NCBI GenBank assembly: GCA_963701815.1
Contig: CAVPBN010000018.1
Span: 1-64,000 of the forward strand
Reading direction: 5' to 3'
DNA length: 64,000 nt
Origin: AP-15 sp963701815
GTDB taxonomy: Bacteria > Pseudomonadota > Alphaproteobacteria > ATCC43930 > CGMCC-115725
Shown here: positions 38,564 to 47,791 of the stretch, in pieces
Numbering within the stretch: position 1 is the first letter of the stretch
Layout: each line of letters starts with the position of its first letter
The notes under the pieces: model-generated
Told to the model about the DNA's origin: nothing
Databases searched by the model: none
Seen by the model: the letters and a program-made list of their open reading frames with translations, nothing else
Translations under genes and position numbers: made by a program

Positions 38564-38666
38564 CGGGTGGGCCGTCGGCGACGGACAACCGCGACGCTAC
38601 GATCCGGGTCGGAAAATTTTGAAGCGGCGCCGGACCTGCGACAAAGTTTGAAAGGGAGTATTTGAG

Positions 38667-39413
38667 ATGCAGCTCAGCTTTGGCTCGGGCGCGGTATGGG
38701 GCGAGCGCACCGACGTGACCGGCTCGGGCATCGGCCCGCGCCAGTTCGGCGTCTTGCAGGACATCCAGATCGATTTCGACTGGACCGACAAGGAGCTTTA
38801 CGGCCAGTTTCAGTTTCCGGTGGCGATCGCCCGCGGCCAGGGCAAGATCTCGGGCAAGGCCAAGTTCGCCCAGATCCTCGGCCTTTTGTATTCGGACCTG
38901 TTTTTCGGCACGAATGCGGCGACCGGCCAGTTCGGCGTCGCCCAATACGAGGCAGCCATGGTGCCGGCGACTACTCCGTTTCAAATCACGGTCGCCAATG
39001 CCGCCGATTACAATGACGATCTCGGCGTCGCTTATGCCGCGACCGGCCAGCGTTTCAACCGGGTCATCACTCCATCCGAGGCCGGCCAGTATTCGGTAAA
39101 TTTCGGCAGCGGCGTCTATGCTTTCTCGGCCGCCGACGCCAACGCCGCGTTGCTCGTCTCGTATACCTACAACGCGACGACGTCGGGGTCCAAGATCACG
39201 CTGACCAATCAGCCGATGGGGACGACGCCGACCTTCAAGGCGACCTTCTACACCACCTACGCCGGCTCCGGAACGGCGCTGCGGCTCAACGCCTGCACTG
39301 CCGGCAAGCTGTCGATGCCGACCAAAATCGACGACTGGACCATTGAAGAGCTGGATTTCACGGCCTGCGCCGACGCCTCGGGCACGATCGGCTATCTGAG
39401 CACCGTCGAGTGA
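38667..39413 (+). CDS. phage major tail tube protein
   Basis: This 248-residue protein starts MQLSFGSGAVWGERTDVTG. It shows the beta-sandwich pattern of tail tube proteins (IQIDFDWTDKELYGQFQFPV, ARGQGKISGKAKFAQI, DDWTIEELDFTACAD). An internal region of about 70 residues (SEAGQYSVNFGSGVYAFSAA) looks like a small inserted beta domain. It corresponds in position to RcGTA orf9. The stop overlaps the next GTG start, coupling it to the tail assembly chaperone. Confidence 0.75.
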   Translation: MQLSFGSGAVWGERTDVTGSGIGPRQFGVLQDIQIDFDWTDKELYGQFQFPVAIARGQGKISGKAKFAQILGLLYSDLFFGTNAATGQFGVAQYEAAMVPATTPFQITVANAADYNDDLGVAYAATGQRFNRVITPSEAGQYSVNFGSGVYAFSAADANAALLVSYTYNATTSGSKITLTNQPMGTTPTFKATFYTTYAGSGTALRLNACTAGKLSMPTKIDDWTIEELDFTACADASGTIGYLSTVE

Positions 39414-40044
39414 TCCCGGGGGTCAAAATCGCCATGGGCGGCGAGGATTGGATGATTCCGCCGCTGACCCTCGGACAGCTGCGCCGGTTGATGCCGAAGA
39501 TCCAAACCTTGGCCGGCATCGGCGCCGAGATGAACGATGAACAAATCGGCGTGCTGGTCGAGATCGTCGTCTGCGCATTGCAGCGGAATTATCCCGAGCT
39601 GACCGCGGAGACGGTCGCGGAATTGCTGGATCTGGGCAACGCCAGCCGCGTGCTTAGCGCAGTCCTGACCGGTTCCGGGCTGAGGCCCGTTCGGCCGGGG
39701 GAAGCGTTGGCGGGGAGCCCGATTGGAGCGGCCTCTACGGTCTCCTCGCCACTGCCTGCGGATATCCCTACCCGACCATCGACGCGATGACGCTGCCGGA
39801 AATCGACGAACTCGCCGCCTATTGGGTCCGACATCCCCCGCTGCACATCGCCGTCGCCGCCTATCTTGGCCTCGGCCACCGAATTCGCAACCAGATCGAG
39901 GCTTCGGCGAGTTCGGCCTCCGGCCTGGACAGCGCTGCGCTGTGCGCCGCGCTGGGGCCGGGCTTTGCTGTTGCCGACGCCGATGCCGGCTTGGCGCCGG
40001 TCGTCTTGGATATCGCCGAATTGAGGCGCCGGACGATCGGCTGA
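39410..40044 (+). CDS. tail assembly chaperone, G and G-T products with likely -1 frameshift
   Basis: The zero-frame G product (39410-39790, 126 residues) has MIPGVKIAMGGEDWMIPPLT and ELTAETVAELLDLGNASRVL. In the -1 frame a T-like domain runs from before 39720 to 40044 without a stop (EPDWSGLYGLLATACGYPYP, IDELAAYWVRHPPLHIAVAA). This is the known arrangement of siphophage chaperones, in which a -1 slip yields a G-T fusion of about 211 residues that binds the tape measure. Slip candidates are G-GGG-GAA at 39697-39703 and C-GGG-GAG at 39711-39717. An ATG at 39787 could also start T alone. Confidence 0.65.
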
Positions 40045-40105
40045 GACGCCCAAAGTCCCGGTTGCTGAGCACGATCCAGCCGGTTTGTTGCCTGCGGAGA
40101 CGATC

Positions 40106-41659
40106 ATGGCCGACATCAAAACCACCGTCGTCATCGACGCCCGAACCGACGATCTGCGGTCGGGCATGGAAGACGCGGCCAGTTCCGTCGAATCCGCGAC
40201 GCAGGCGATGCGGACCCAGCTTGCCGTGCTTGGCGCCGTCGCGCAGCAGGCACAAGACCAGATCACAACGGCTGCAGCGCAAATCGCATCGGCAATTGAT
40301 GCGCTGCAGGCCAAGACCGCGAGCCTCGCAGGTTCGATAACGGGAGGGTTCGCCGCCGCCGGGAATACCCCGCAGCGCGATCTGAGCTACGCGATTGCCG
40401 CCGGCAATGCGGATGCATCTGCGGCGATCGGTTCCCAGAGTGCGTCGGCGCGAGGTGTCACATCCAACCGGACCGGCGCGTGGCGCGCCGAACTGCGTCA
40501 ACAGTTGCTCGACGAGCAGAACTTCTTCAGCGAGAGCATCGCCGAAGAATTGGCTTTTTGGGAGCGCAAGCTGGCGCTGACCAAACTCGGGTCAAAGGAG
40601 CGTGCCGAGGTCGAAACGACGATCTACGGCCTCGAAAAGCGCCAGGCGGAAGAGAACGAACGCGCTCAGGAACGGGCGCTGGGCTCGCAGATGCGGATCG
40701 AGGATGCGGTCTTTGCCCGCAAAAGAACAGCGATCACGTACGAACAGGCGCTCGGCAAGGTCAGCGCCGCCGAGGCGTTGGCACAGCAGACAATGCTGCT
40801 GGACGCCAAATGGGAGGCCGACCAAGCCTATTACGCCAGAAAGCTTGCGGCGGCCAAAGGCGACTCCAAAGCGCGGCAGCAGATCGATGAACAGGAGCAA
40901 CTCGCCTACCAAAGTTATCTGACCGCAATCGACAAGCTGAACGAAGAGAGTGCGCTGAAGGCGGCCGCGAGTTGGCGGTTCGTGGGTCGACAGATCTCCG
41001 ACGTGTTTGCCGCAGCGGCGACCGATATTCTCATGCGCACCAAATCGATCGGCCAAGCGATCGACAATCTGGTCAGATCGCTGCTCGGCGACACCTTGAG
41101 ATCGGTCTTCCAAAGTCTGTTCGATGCCGTTATCGGGGTGGGCAACGACTCGGGCGGCGGGTTGTCCGACGGTCTGTTCAAGGGCCTTTTTGGCGATGGG
41201 TTGGCGGGATTGTTCGGCAATCCATTCACCGCCTCGGGTGGGGTCGGCGGCTTGCTCGCCGGGATTTTCGGCGGAGGGCTCGCCGAAGATTTCGACGCGT
41301 GGGGCGCCACCGGAGCGCGCTCGATTGTCGGAGCGGGCGGCCCGTTCGGCTGGCTCGGCGGCCTGCTGCCGTTCTTCGAGAAAGGCGGCGTCGTGCCTTC
41401 GGCGGCAGGCGGCTGGAGCGTGCCGGCTTTCGCCAATGGCGGCATTTTATCGATATTGCACGCCAACGAGATGGTGCTGCCGGCGAACATCAGCCGGAGC
41501 TTGCAGAGCATGATCGCCGGCGGGGACGGGGGCGCCATGCACCTGCATGTGCACGCGCCGGACGGACCGGCTGCGCACCGCTTTCTGATGAACAACGCGC
41601 CATCGATCGTGGCGGCCTTCAACAAGGGCACCCGCAACGGCGTTTTTCCCCGGCGCTGA
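40106..41659 (+). CDS. tail tape measure protein
   Basis: This 517-residue protein follows the chaperone, as in most siphophages and RcGTA orf11. The first 290 residues are Ala-rich and coiled-coil-like (AAQIASAIDALQAKTASLAG, EELAFWERKLALTKLGSKER). The C-terminal part holds hydrophobic and Gly-rich stretches (DTLRSVFQSLFDAVIG, LAGLFGNPFTASGG, FEKGGVVPSAAGG, HANEMVLPANISRS). It is short for a tape measure, predicting a short tail. ATG at 40106 with GGAG upstream is used instead of 40085. Confidence 0.8.
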   Translation: MADIKTTVVIDARTDDLRSGMEDAASSVESATQAMRTQLAVLGAVAQQAQDQITTAAAQIASAIDALQAKTASLAGSITGGFAAAGNTPQRDLSYAIAAGNADASAAIGSQSASARGVTSNRTGAWRAELRQQLLDEQNFFSESIAEELAFWERKLALTKLGSKERAEVETTIYGLEKRQAEENERAQERALGSQMRIEDAVFARKRTAITYEQALGKVSAAEALAQQTMLLDAKWEADQAYYARKLAAAKGDSKARQQIDEQEQLAYQSYLTAIDKLNEESALKAAASWRFVGRQISDVFAAAATDILMRTKSIGQAIDNLVRSLLGDTLRSVFQSLFDAVIGVGNDSGGGLSDGLFKGLFGDGLAGLFGNPFTASGGVGGLLAGIFGGGLAEDFDAWGATGARSIVGAGGPFGWLGGLLPFFEKGGVVPSAAGGWSVPAFANGGILSILHANEMVLPANISRSLQSMIAGGDGGAMHLHVHAPDGPAAHRFLMNNAPSIVAAFNKGTRNGVFPRR

Positions 41660-41672
41660 TGGGAGGCCGCTG

Positions 41673-42284
41673 ATGGCCGATATCGGAATTCTGCCTGCGT
41701 CGTCGGTCAATCTCGATTGGACCGTGACGAAGGCGCCGACGTTTCAGACGCGGGTGCAGCGGGCGGTCTCGGGACGCGAGTTGCGGGCGCTCGATTACCC
41801 CTACCCGCTGTGGCAGTTCTCGCTCGGCTACGAGTTCCTGCGCGACAACATCGCTGCCGGTTACACCGAATTGCAGGCCCTGATGGGCTTCTACCTGTCC
41901 TGCCGGGGCGCCTTCGGCACGTTCCTCTATGCCGATCCGACCGACGGCAAAGTCACCGGCCAGCCGATCGGGACCGGCGACGGCAGCACGACGGTTTTCC
42001 AGCTGGTGAGGACGCTCGGCGGTTTTGCCGAGCCGATAACCGCACCGAATGCGGTTTCTACCGTCTATCTGAACGGAATCGTCGCCGATCCGGCAACCTA
42101 CGGCGTCGACCCTGGAACCGGATTCTTGACTTTCACTGCACCACCAACGGCCGGGGCCGCGATTACTGCCGACTTCTCCTACTGGTTCCGCTGCCGGTTC
42201 GTCGAGGATTCTTACAGCTTCGAGAATTTCATGCACAATTTGTGGGCGCTCAAGAAGCTCACCTTCATCTCGGTGCGGCCGTGA
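41673..42284 (+). CDS. DUF2460 distal tail protein (RcGTA orf12-like)
   Basis: This 203-residue intact gene has DUF2460 signatures VSGRELRALDYPYPLWQFSL, ELQALMGFYLSCRGAFGTFL, DGKVTGQPIGTGDGSTTVFQ, and RFVEDSYSFENFMHNLW with KKLTFISVRP at the end. In gene transfer agents and related siphophages this is the distal tail/baseplate hub. The stop overlaps a GTG start. It opens the four-gene baseplate set conserved with RcGTA. Confidence 0.88.
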   Translation: MADIGILPASSVNLDWTVTKAPTFQTRVQRAVSGRELRALDYPYPLWQFSLGYEFLRDNIAAGYTELQALMGFYLSCRGAFGTFLYADPTDGKVTGQPIGTGDGSTTVFQLVRTLGGFAEPITAPNAVSTVYLNGIVADPATYGVDPGTGFLTFTAPPTAGAAITADFSYWFRCRFVEDSYSFENFMHNLWALKKLTFISVRP

Positions 42285-42421
42285 CCCCGGCCTCCGCCGG
42301 GGCAGGCTCGCCGGACCTGCGGCTCTACTGGCTGCTGCGGGCGCGGCTGGCAGGGACCGCGCGCGGCAAGCCGCTCCATGCGCTGCTGCGCGAATGGATC
42401 GGCGGGATCCTCGTCGGATGA
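42281..42421 (+). CDS. small coupled protein in the baseplate operon
   Basis: This 46-residue frame runs from GTG at 42281 (overlapping the DUF2460 stop as GTGA) to a stop overlapping the next ATG (ATGA at 42418). It contains DLRLYWLLRARLAGTARGKP and LLREWIGGILVG. The double overlap argues that it is translated. No family is recognised; it is basic and amphipathic. Confidence 0.45.
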   Translation: MTPASAGAGSPDLRLYWLLRARLAGTARGKPLHALLREWIGGILVG

Positions 42422-43353
42422 AGCCGGCTTCGGCTTCGGGCGCGCTGCGTCGCGCTGTTGAATTCGTCGACCGAATTCATCATGGCCGATCTGGTGACCC
42501 TCACCTTGCAGGGCGGCGACGCGTTTCTGTTTTCGGCGGCGCCGACCGCCATCGCCGACCAGGCGACGGGGCGCGTCTTCGCGCTCGGCCCGAAATTCGA
42601 GCGGAGCCGGACCAAATTGACGGTCGGGACGCAGGTCGACGAACTCGACGTGACGGTCTACCCGGAACCGACCGATCTCTTGGGTTCGACCTCCTGGCTG
42701 CAGGCGGCCTGGACCGGGCAATTGGACGGCGCCGAGCTGACGCTGGAGCGCGCCTTCATGCAGCCGCTACGGAAATACCGCGCCGGGAACGGTCGTGCTG
42801 TTTTCGGGTCGCGTCTCCGACCTCGAAGCGAGCCGGACCATGCTGCTGCTCAAATGCCGGTCGTTTCTCGAACTCTTGAACATCAACATGCCGCGGCGGT
42901 TGTGGCAGTCGCCGTGCACCCACAATTTCGGCGACGCGATGTGCGGCTACGACCGCGTCGCCGGGCACGAACGCCGCCGGAACCCCGACCGGCATCGGCG
43001 CACTCGCCTTTGCCGCCGCGGCGGGATCGACGCAAACCCTGATCGAGGGCGCGCCGTTCGCGACCGGCCCCTACGCCCAGGGCACCATCGTCGGGCTGAC
43101 CGGGGCCAATGCCGGGCAGACGCGGACGATCGGCGCCTTCTCGCCCGGAATCTCGGTCGCGGTCACCCTCGCCTTTTTGTCGCCGATCGCCGCCGGCGAC
43201 ACGTTCCAGATATTGCCGGGCTGCGACCGCACATTGGCGACCTGCGGCGATGTCTTCAACAACAGCCGGGTCACCAGCAGCGGCTACAATCCCGGCCTGC
43301 CGGAGCGGTTCGGCGGCGTGCCGTTCGTGCCGCAGCCCGAGGACGCGGTGTGA
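42418..43353 (+). CDS. DUF2163 baseplate protein (RcGTA orf13-like), three frame breaks
   Basis: This protein is about 311 residues after correction near 42450, 42788 and 42963. The family pattern is clear: MKPASASGAL, then ALLNSSTEFIMADLVTLTL, LGPKFERSRTKLTVG, VDELDVTVYPEPTDLLG, GAELTLERAFMQPL, VVLFSGRVSDLEASRTMLLL, CTHNFGDAMCGYDRVAG, and GCDRTLATCGDVFNNS. The last segment is the BR0599-like cysteine region, a probable iron-sulfur or zinc site in this family. It forms part of the baseplate hub that penetrates the cell envelope. Confidence 0.8.
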
Positions 43354-43574
43354 CCGGCCCGCGGCCTTCGCCGGGGCGGGCCCTCGACCGGCTGATGCAG
43401 CGCACGCAGGCCTATCTCGACGCCGCCGATCTGTTGTCCGGGTCGGGGCGCACGGTCTGCCGCCTCGGCTTTATGTGCGGCGTCGCGGCGCTCTATTGCG
43501 CCGCCGAGCCGGAGGAGTTCATCAGCATGCCGGAATGGGGCTGGCCGCGGGTCCCGGCGCAGCGCGCCCGATGA
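43350..43574 (+). CDS. small hypothetical protein in baseplate operon
   Basis: This 74-residue frame starts at GTG 43350, overlapping the DUF2163 stop, and ends overlapping the next ATG (43571). It has LMQRTQAYLDAADLLSGSGR, a CRLGFMCGVAALYCAAE hydrophobic Cys-rich segment, and EEFISMPEWGWPRVPAQ. Both junctions are stop-start overlaps, supporting translation. The family is unknown. Confidence 0.45.
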   Translation: MTGPRPSPGRALDRLMQRTQAYLDAADLLSGSGRTVCRLGFMCGVAALYCAAEPEEFISMPEWGWPRVPAQRAR

Positions 43575-43690
43575 TCGCGCCGCCCGACGCGGTCAATTAC
43601 GAGTTCGACCCGCATGTCATGTGGGCGATCGTCGCGGTCTGCGTCGCGCTGCTCATCCTGGTGCTGCTCAGCGCGAATCCCGCTCGCTGA
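43571..43690 (+). CDS. 39-residue single-pass membrane protein
   Basis: ATG at 43571 overlaps the previous stop (ATGA). After a short polar N-terminus (MIAPPDAVNYEFDPHV) one hydrophobic helix (MWAIVAVCVALLILVLLS) fills the rest. Such microproteins are easily missed; a membrane or tail-assembly accessory role is only a guess. Confidence 0.45.
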   Translation: MIAPPDAVNYEFDPHVMWAIVAVCVALLILVLLSANPAR

Positions 43691-43759
43691 CGGCCGCGCG
43701 GAAAGGCCGCGGCATGGCTGACATATGACCGAAGGGCGCGCGAAAGCGATGGGCGGCTG

Positions 43760-44211
43760 ATGCTTCGCGCGGCCGTTATTGCCGAAGCTCGAACCTGGAT
43801 CGGACGCCGTATCACCATATGGGCCGGGTCAAGGGCGCCGGCGCCGACTGTCTGACCTTGCTCGCCGAAGTCTACGAGCGGCGGGATGGTCACCGCGCAT
43901 ATCGAGGTCCCGTTCTATCCGCCGGACTGGCACCTTCACCGCGACGGCGAGCGCTACCTCGAAGGCCTGCTCCGCCATGCGCGCGAATTTGCCAACGGCG
44001 CCGACGGCCCGCCGCCGAGCCGGGCGACGTGGCCTTGTTCAAGATGGGGCGGTGCTTTGCGCACGGCGCGATCGTCACGGCCTGGCCGAAGCTGATCCAC
44101 GCGCTCGCCGGCGCCGCGGTGCTCGAAGGCGACGCGAGGCAAGGCATCCTGCGCGGCCGCGCGGTGAGGTTCTTCAGCCCGTTTGTACAATTTTGTACAA
44201 TGAGGCAGTGA
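43760..44211 (+). CDS. NlpC/P60 cell-wall peptidase (RcGTA orf14-like), frame breaks
   Basis: This protein is about 150 residues after corrections near 43803, 43882 and 44012. It has the catalytic Cys in GADCLTLLAEVY, preceded by ARTWIG and YHHMGRVKG, and the catalytic His in CFAHGAIV. Then come AWPKLIHALAGAAVLEGD and RAVRFFSPF, where homologues usually end. The remaining codons here run through a pair of TTGTACAA palindromes. In RcGTA this tail-tip peptidase opens peptidoglycan during DNA delivery. Confidence 0.72.
44183..44200. promoter_or_regulatory. two TTGTACAA palindromes in helical phase
   Basis: The perfect 8-base palindrome TTGTACAA occurs at 44183-44190 and again at 44193-44200, exactly 10 bases apart. 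It lies at the end of the peptidase frame and upstream of a 143-base, relatively AT-rich spacer before the tail-tip gene. Spacing of one helical turn suggests a dimer-pair binding site. Confidence 0.4.
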
Positions 44212-44354
44212 GACGGTGAGAATACGGAAACCGCTTGAGGCAGGGAGGCGTTCGGCGCAATACGCTTGTTTTTGGCAGTGTGCTCGGAATGGTTGCGCGC
44301 GTTGCGCGCTGAAATCCCTTCTCACGGCCTCGCCGTCTCGCTGGTGAACCGTTC

Positions 44355-46973
44355 GTGAGCAGCGTTCTCGGCGGCGGGTCGAATGCGACGCAGTCGACGG
44401 CGATCGGCTCGTTGCAATTCTCGACGAGCCAGCAGGGCGGCGTCATCCCGCTGGTCTACGGCACCACGCGCGTCGCCTGCAATCTGCTCGACTACCAGGA
44501 TTTCACCGCGACGCCGGCGAGCGCCGGCGGGGCCAAGGGCAAGGGCGGCGTCACCGGCAAGTCGAACGGCCAGTTCACCTACACCGCCTCGATCGTCATG
44601 GGGATCTGCCAGGGGCCGGCCGTCGCGTTCGGGCTGGTCTGGTACAACAAAAGCATCTCGCCGCTGCCCGATATGCCGGGGCTGTCGTTCATGGCCCTCG
44701 GCGCCGACGGCCAGGACGCCGACCCGTTCTGGATCGCCAGCCACGGCGCCGGACGCGATCGGCTATTCGGGAACGTGCTGGTTCAGCGCCGACAACTACA
44801 TGCTCGGCATGTCGCCGACCCTGCCGAATTTCTCGGTCGAGGTGCTGGGGGCGGAAGTCGGCAGTGCGGCCAACCAGGCCGACGCCAACCCGGCCGCGAT
44901 TGCGATCGATTTTCTGACCAATCCGCGCTACGGCGCCGGGTTCCCGGCGGCGCATCTCGACAGCCTCGACGGCTTCCGGGCCTATTGCGACGCGGCCGGG
45001 ATCTTTCTGGCGCCGATGATCGACCAGCAATCGGAGGCGCAGCAGTTTCTCGCCGACCTGGTCAAGCTGACCAACAGCGCGATCGTCTGGACCGGGTCGA
45101 CGCTGAAGATCGTCCCCTACGGCGATCAGCCGCTCGCCACCTCCTATGTGCTGGTCAGGATCAGCGGCGACACCGTCGAACTCGACACGCTGACACTGAC
45201 ATTTCGCCGCGGCCGGATTGCCGGGCTCGCCGGTCACGGTCAACTATCAGGCGCAGCCGGCCGACGTGAACACCGACACCACCGATTTTTCGAGCGTGTG
45301 CGGCGGGCTGGCGCGGGCGGTCTCGTACAACTCGACGCTCGGCGATTTCGGGATCACCGCCGGGATCGGGTTGTCGGCGGTGGTGATCATGCTGCGCGGG
45401 CAGGCCTATGCGACACCGGTCGCGGTGACGCCGGGGACGGACGGCGACGATGTCTTTACCGTCGTGCCGGGCGGCTCGTTCACCTGGGAGCCGGTCACCG
45501 ATGTGGCCTATCAGCTCGGCGAGGACGATTTCATCGTCCAGGCCTCGGGCGCCGGCTCCGCGAGCGGCCCCAACCCCGGCGGCGCGGCATTGCGCCAGGG
45601 TGCCGGGCCGATCACCGGCGGCTTCAGCAGCGACCCGGTCGCCGTCGAGCGGTCGAGCCCGGCCGATGCGATGAATTACGTGCAGCTCGAATGCCTCGAC
45701 CGGGCGAATTCGTACAACACCGCGGTGGTCGAGACCTTCGACCAGGGTTCGGTCGACCTCTACGGGGTGCGCAAGGACACCAGCCTCAAGGCGCATGCGA
45801 TCGTCGACCAGATCGGGGTCGGGCCGATCGTGGCGCAGCTCGTATTGCAGCGCGGCCTCGCCTATCGCAACACCTACAGTTTTTCGCTGGGGTGGAAATA
45901 CTGCCTGCTCGAACCGATGGATCTGGTGCAGATCAGCGACGCGCGGCTCGGCATCGCCGGGCCTGACGGTGCGGATCGTCTCGGTCACCGAGGACGAGGA
46001 GGGCACGCTCGCCTTTACCGCGGAGGATTTCTTCGGCGCGCCCGGAGCGGTGCTCTACCCGCCGGCGCCGGCCGCCGCCGGCGCTCTTCCCGCTGCCGCC
46101 CTCGCTGCCGGCCCCGGCGCCGGGGGTGTCGAGCCTCGGCCAGGGTGCCGCGACGGCGGTCATCTACCGCAGCCAGGGCCGGGGTGCGGGCGCGCACGCA
46201 TCGAACTACGCCGCCGCGGCGCCCTCGGTCAACAAGCCGTTCATCTTCGAGGCGACGCCGCAATTGCTCGCCGCGCAGGGCATCGCCGGGCCGCAACTGA
46301 TCGTCGGGTTGTGCGGCGGGCCGCCGGGTGCGGGCGGGCATCGGGAATTTCAGCCCGGTTTGGGGCGGCTGCCAGGTGCTCGTGTCGATCGACAATGCGA
46401 GTTTCGGGCAGCAGGGAAATTTCATCGGCCGCTCGACGATGGGGGTCACGAACGGCGATTTCGGGCCGGCCGACGACAGCGTGCAGGTCGATCTGACCGA
46501 GAGCGGCGGCACCTTGGCGAGCATCTCGGCCGGCCGCGGCGGCGCAGGGCGTATCGCTGTGCGCAATCAAGAATTCGGGCGGCCAGTTGGAGCTGTTCAG
46601 CTTTACCAGCGCGGTCCTGACCGGCGCCGGCCATTACACCTTGTCGGGCCTCTATCGCGGGCTCTACGGCACCTACGCGACCGATCATCCGGGCGGGGCG
46701 AGCTTTCTCTATCTGGGCGCCGGGTCGTACTACGCGCAGGCGATGCCGCCGCAATACATCGGCGTCCCGCTGTGGCTCAAATTCCCGTCGTTCAACCTGG
46801 TCGGCGGCGGCGCGCAGACCCAGGACCAGGCCGTCGCCTACGAGCACACGCCCAACGGCGGCCTGGTCGGCCCGTCATTCCCGATCGGGGTGGCGCGCCG
46901 GATCTCGATGCAGGCGGAAGTGCGATCGTCGACGGTGCGGGTCGACCGAGCGGCGCCGGTCGAGAGCCGGTAG
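44355..46973 (+). CDS. tail-tip/host-specificity protein (RcGTA orf15-like), six frame breaks
   Basis: This protein is about 870 residues after removing single bases near 44746, 45203, 45963, 46080, 46337 and 46534. The N-terminus matches the gpJ/GTA megatron-type hub: GGGSNATQSTAIGSLQFSTS, GGVIPLVYGTTRVACNLLDY, QFTYTASIVMGICQGPA. Later come DFLTNPRYGAGFPAAHLD, SWKYCLLEPMD-like SLGWKYCLLEPMDLVQISDA, VTEDEEGTLAFTAEDFFG, and TLSGLYRGLYGTYATDH. It forms the central tail tip that contacts the host. It is shorter than RcGTA orf15 and lacks the long TIM-barrel region. Every break restores without an internal stop. Confidence 0.75.
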
Positions 46974-47055
46974 CTGACCGGCCGACCGCCGCGGTCGGTT
47001 TCCTGTTCGCTGCGACGCGTTCGAGGAAAGTCGTTTCACCTTGAAGGAGAGTGCC

Positions 47056-47565
47056 ATGACCCCACGGAAACTGTCCGGGGAGCACCCGGAATCCGAACGC
47101 CGCCGCTGGCGCGTGATCCGCGCCGACACGATGCAGGAATTGCCGGGCGAGATCCTGTCGGCCGACGCAGACAGCGGCGCGTGCGTGCTCAAACAATCGA
47201 ACGGCGAGGCCAAGGATTTCAGCCTCGGCGCCGGCGGCCTGATCATCGCCGGCCGCGCGGTTCTGCTGCTGTTTGCAGCGCTGGCCCTCAACCTGACGGC
47301 ATGCTCGGAACTGGGCAAATTTACCGAAGGCGATCTCTCTAATGCCTCGGCATTGGCAAATGCCGGCGGCGATCCCGGCGGCGCCGCCTGCTGGGCCAGC
47401 TTGGCGCCGGCGGCCGCAGCTTCGCCAATGCCCACAACCGACGGAATCGCGGTCGTCGCCGAGCGCGATCGCCTACTGCACGCCGCTGTCCAGGGCCCGT
47501 GCGGTGCTGTCGTCGCCCCGGCATTACTGAACGTACTCAGCAAAGCGCTCCCGGTGCCGTTCTGA
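47056..47565 (+). CDS. fused small phage protein plus lipoprotein-like lysis-region protein
   Basis: This 169-residue protein begins at ATG 47056 after GAAGGAG. Residues 1-65 (RRRWRVIRADTMQELPGE to LGAGGLII) look like a small cytoplasmic phage protein that normally ends at about this length. Residues 65-85 are a hydrophobic segment ending in a lipobox-like LNLTAC. The rest (DPGGAACWASLAP, VVAERDRLLHAAVQGPCGAV) resembles phage lipoproteins encoded beside lysis genes. A natural fusion, or loss of a stop-start junction by an indel, could explain it. Confidence 0.5.
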   Translation: MTPRKLSGEHPESERRRWRVIRADTMQELPGEILSADADSGACVLKQSNGEAKDFSLGAGGLIIAGRAVLLLFAALALNLTACSELGKFTEGDLSNASALANAGGDPGGAACWASLAPAAAASPMPTTDGIAVVAERDRLLHAAVQGPCGAVVAPALLNVLSKALPVPF

Positions 47566-47590
47566 GCGGCGGATCGAGCAGGACAGTACT

Positions 47591-47791
47591 GTGGAAAACC
47601 CCTATATCGAGTTGTGCAAAGGCGGAGGCGGCATCGGCCTGGCGATTGGGTGCCATTTCCTCGGCTGGCTGGTCCCGGCATTGTCGCTGTTCGTGCTGTG
47701 CGGCGGCGCAATGATCACCGCGCACTCGCTGTGGCGCATCGCCCGGGGCGGCTGCTGTGCGGCCGACGAGCCGCCCGATCAGCCGGAATGA
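47591..47791 (+). CDS. small holin-like membrane protein
   Basis: This 66-residue frame starts at GTG 47591. Two close hydrophobic stretches (GIGLAIGCHFLGWLVPALSL and FVLCGGAMITAHSLW) are followed by a polar tail CCAADEPPDQPE. Size, topology and position before the lysozyme fit a holin or holin-like protein, but no family is recognised. The stop overlaps the lysozyme start (ATGA at 47788). Confidence 0.5.
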   Translation: MENPYIELCKGGGGIGLAIGCHFLGWLVPALSLFVLCGGAMITAHSLWRIARGGCCAADEPPDQPE

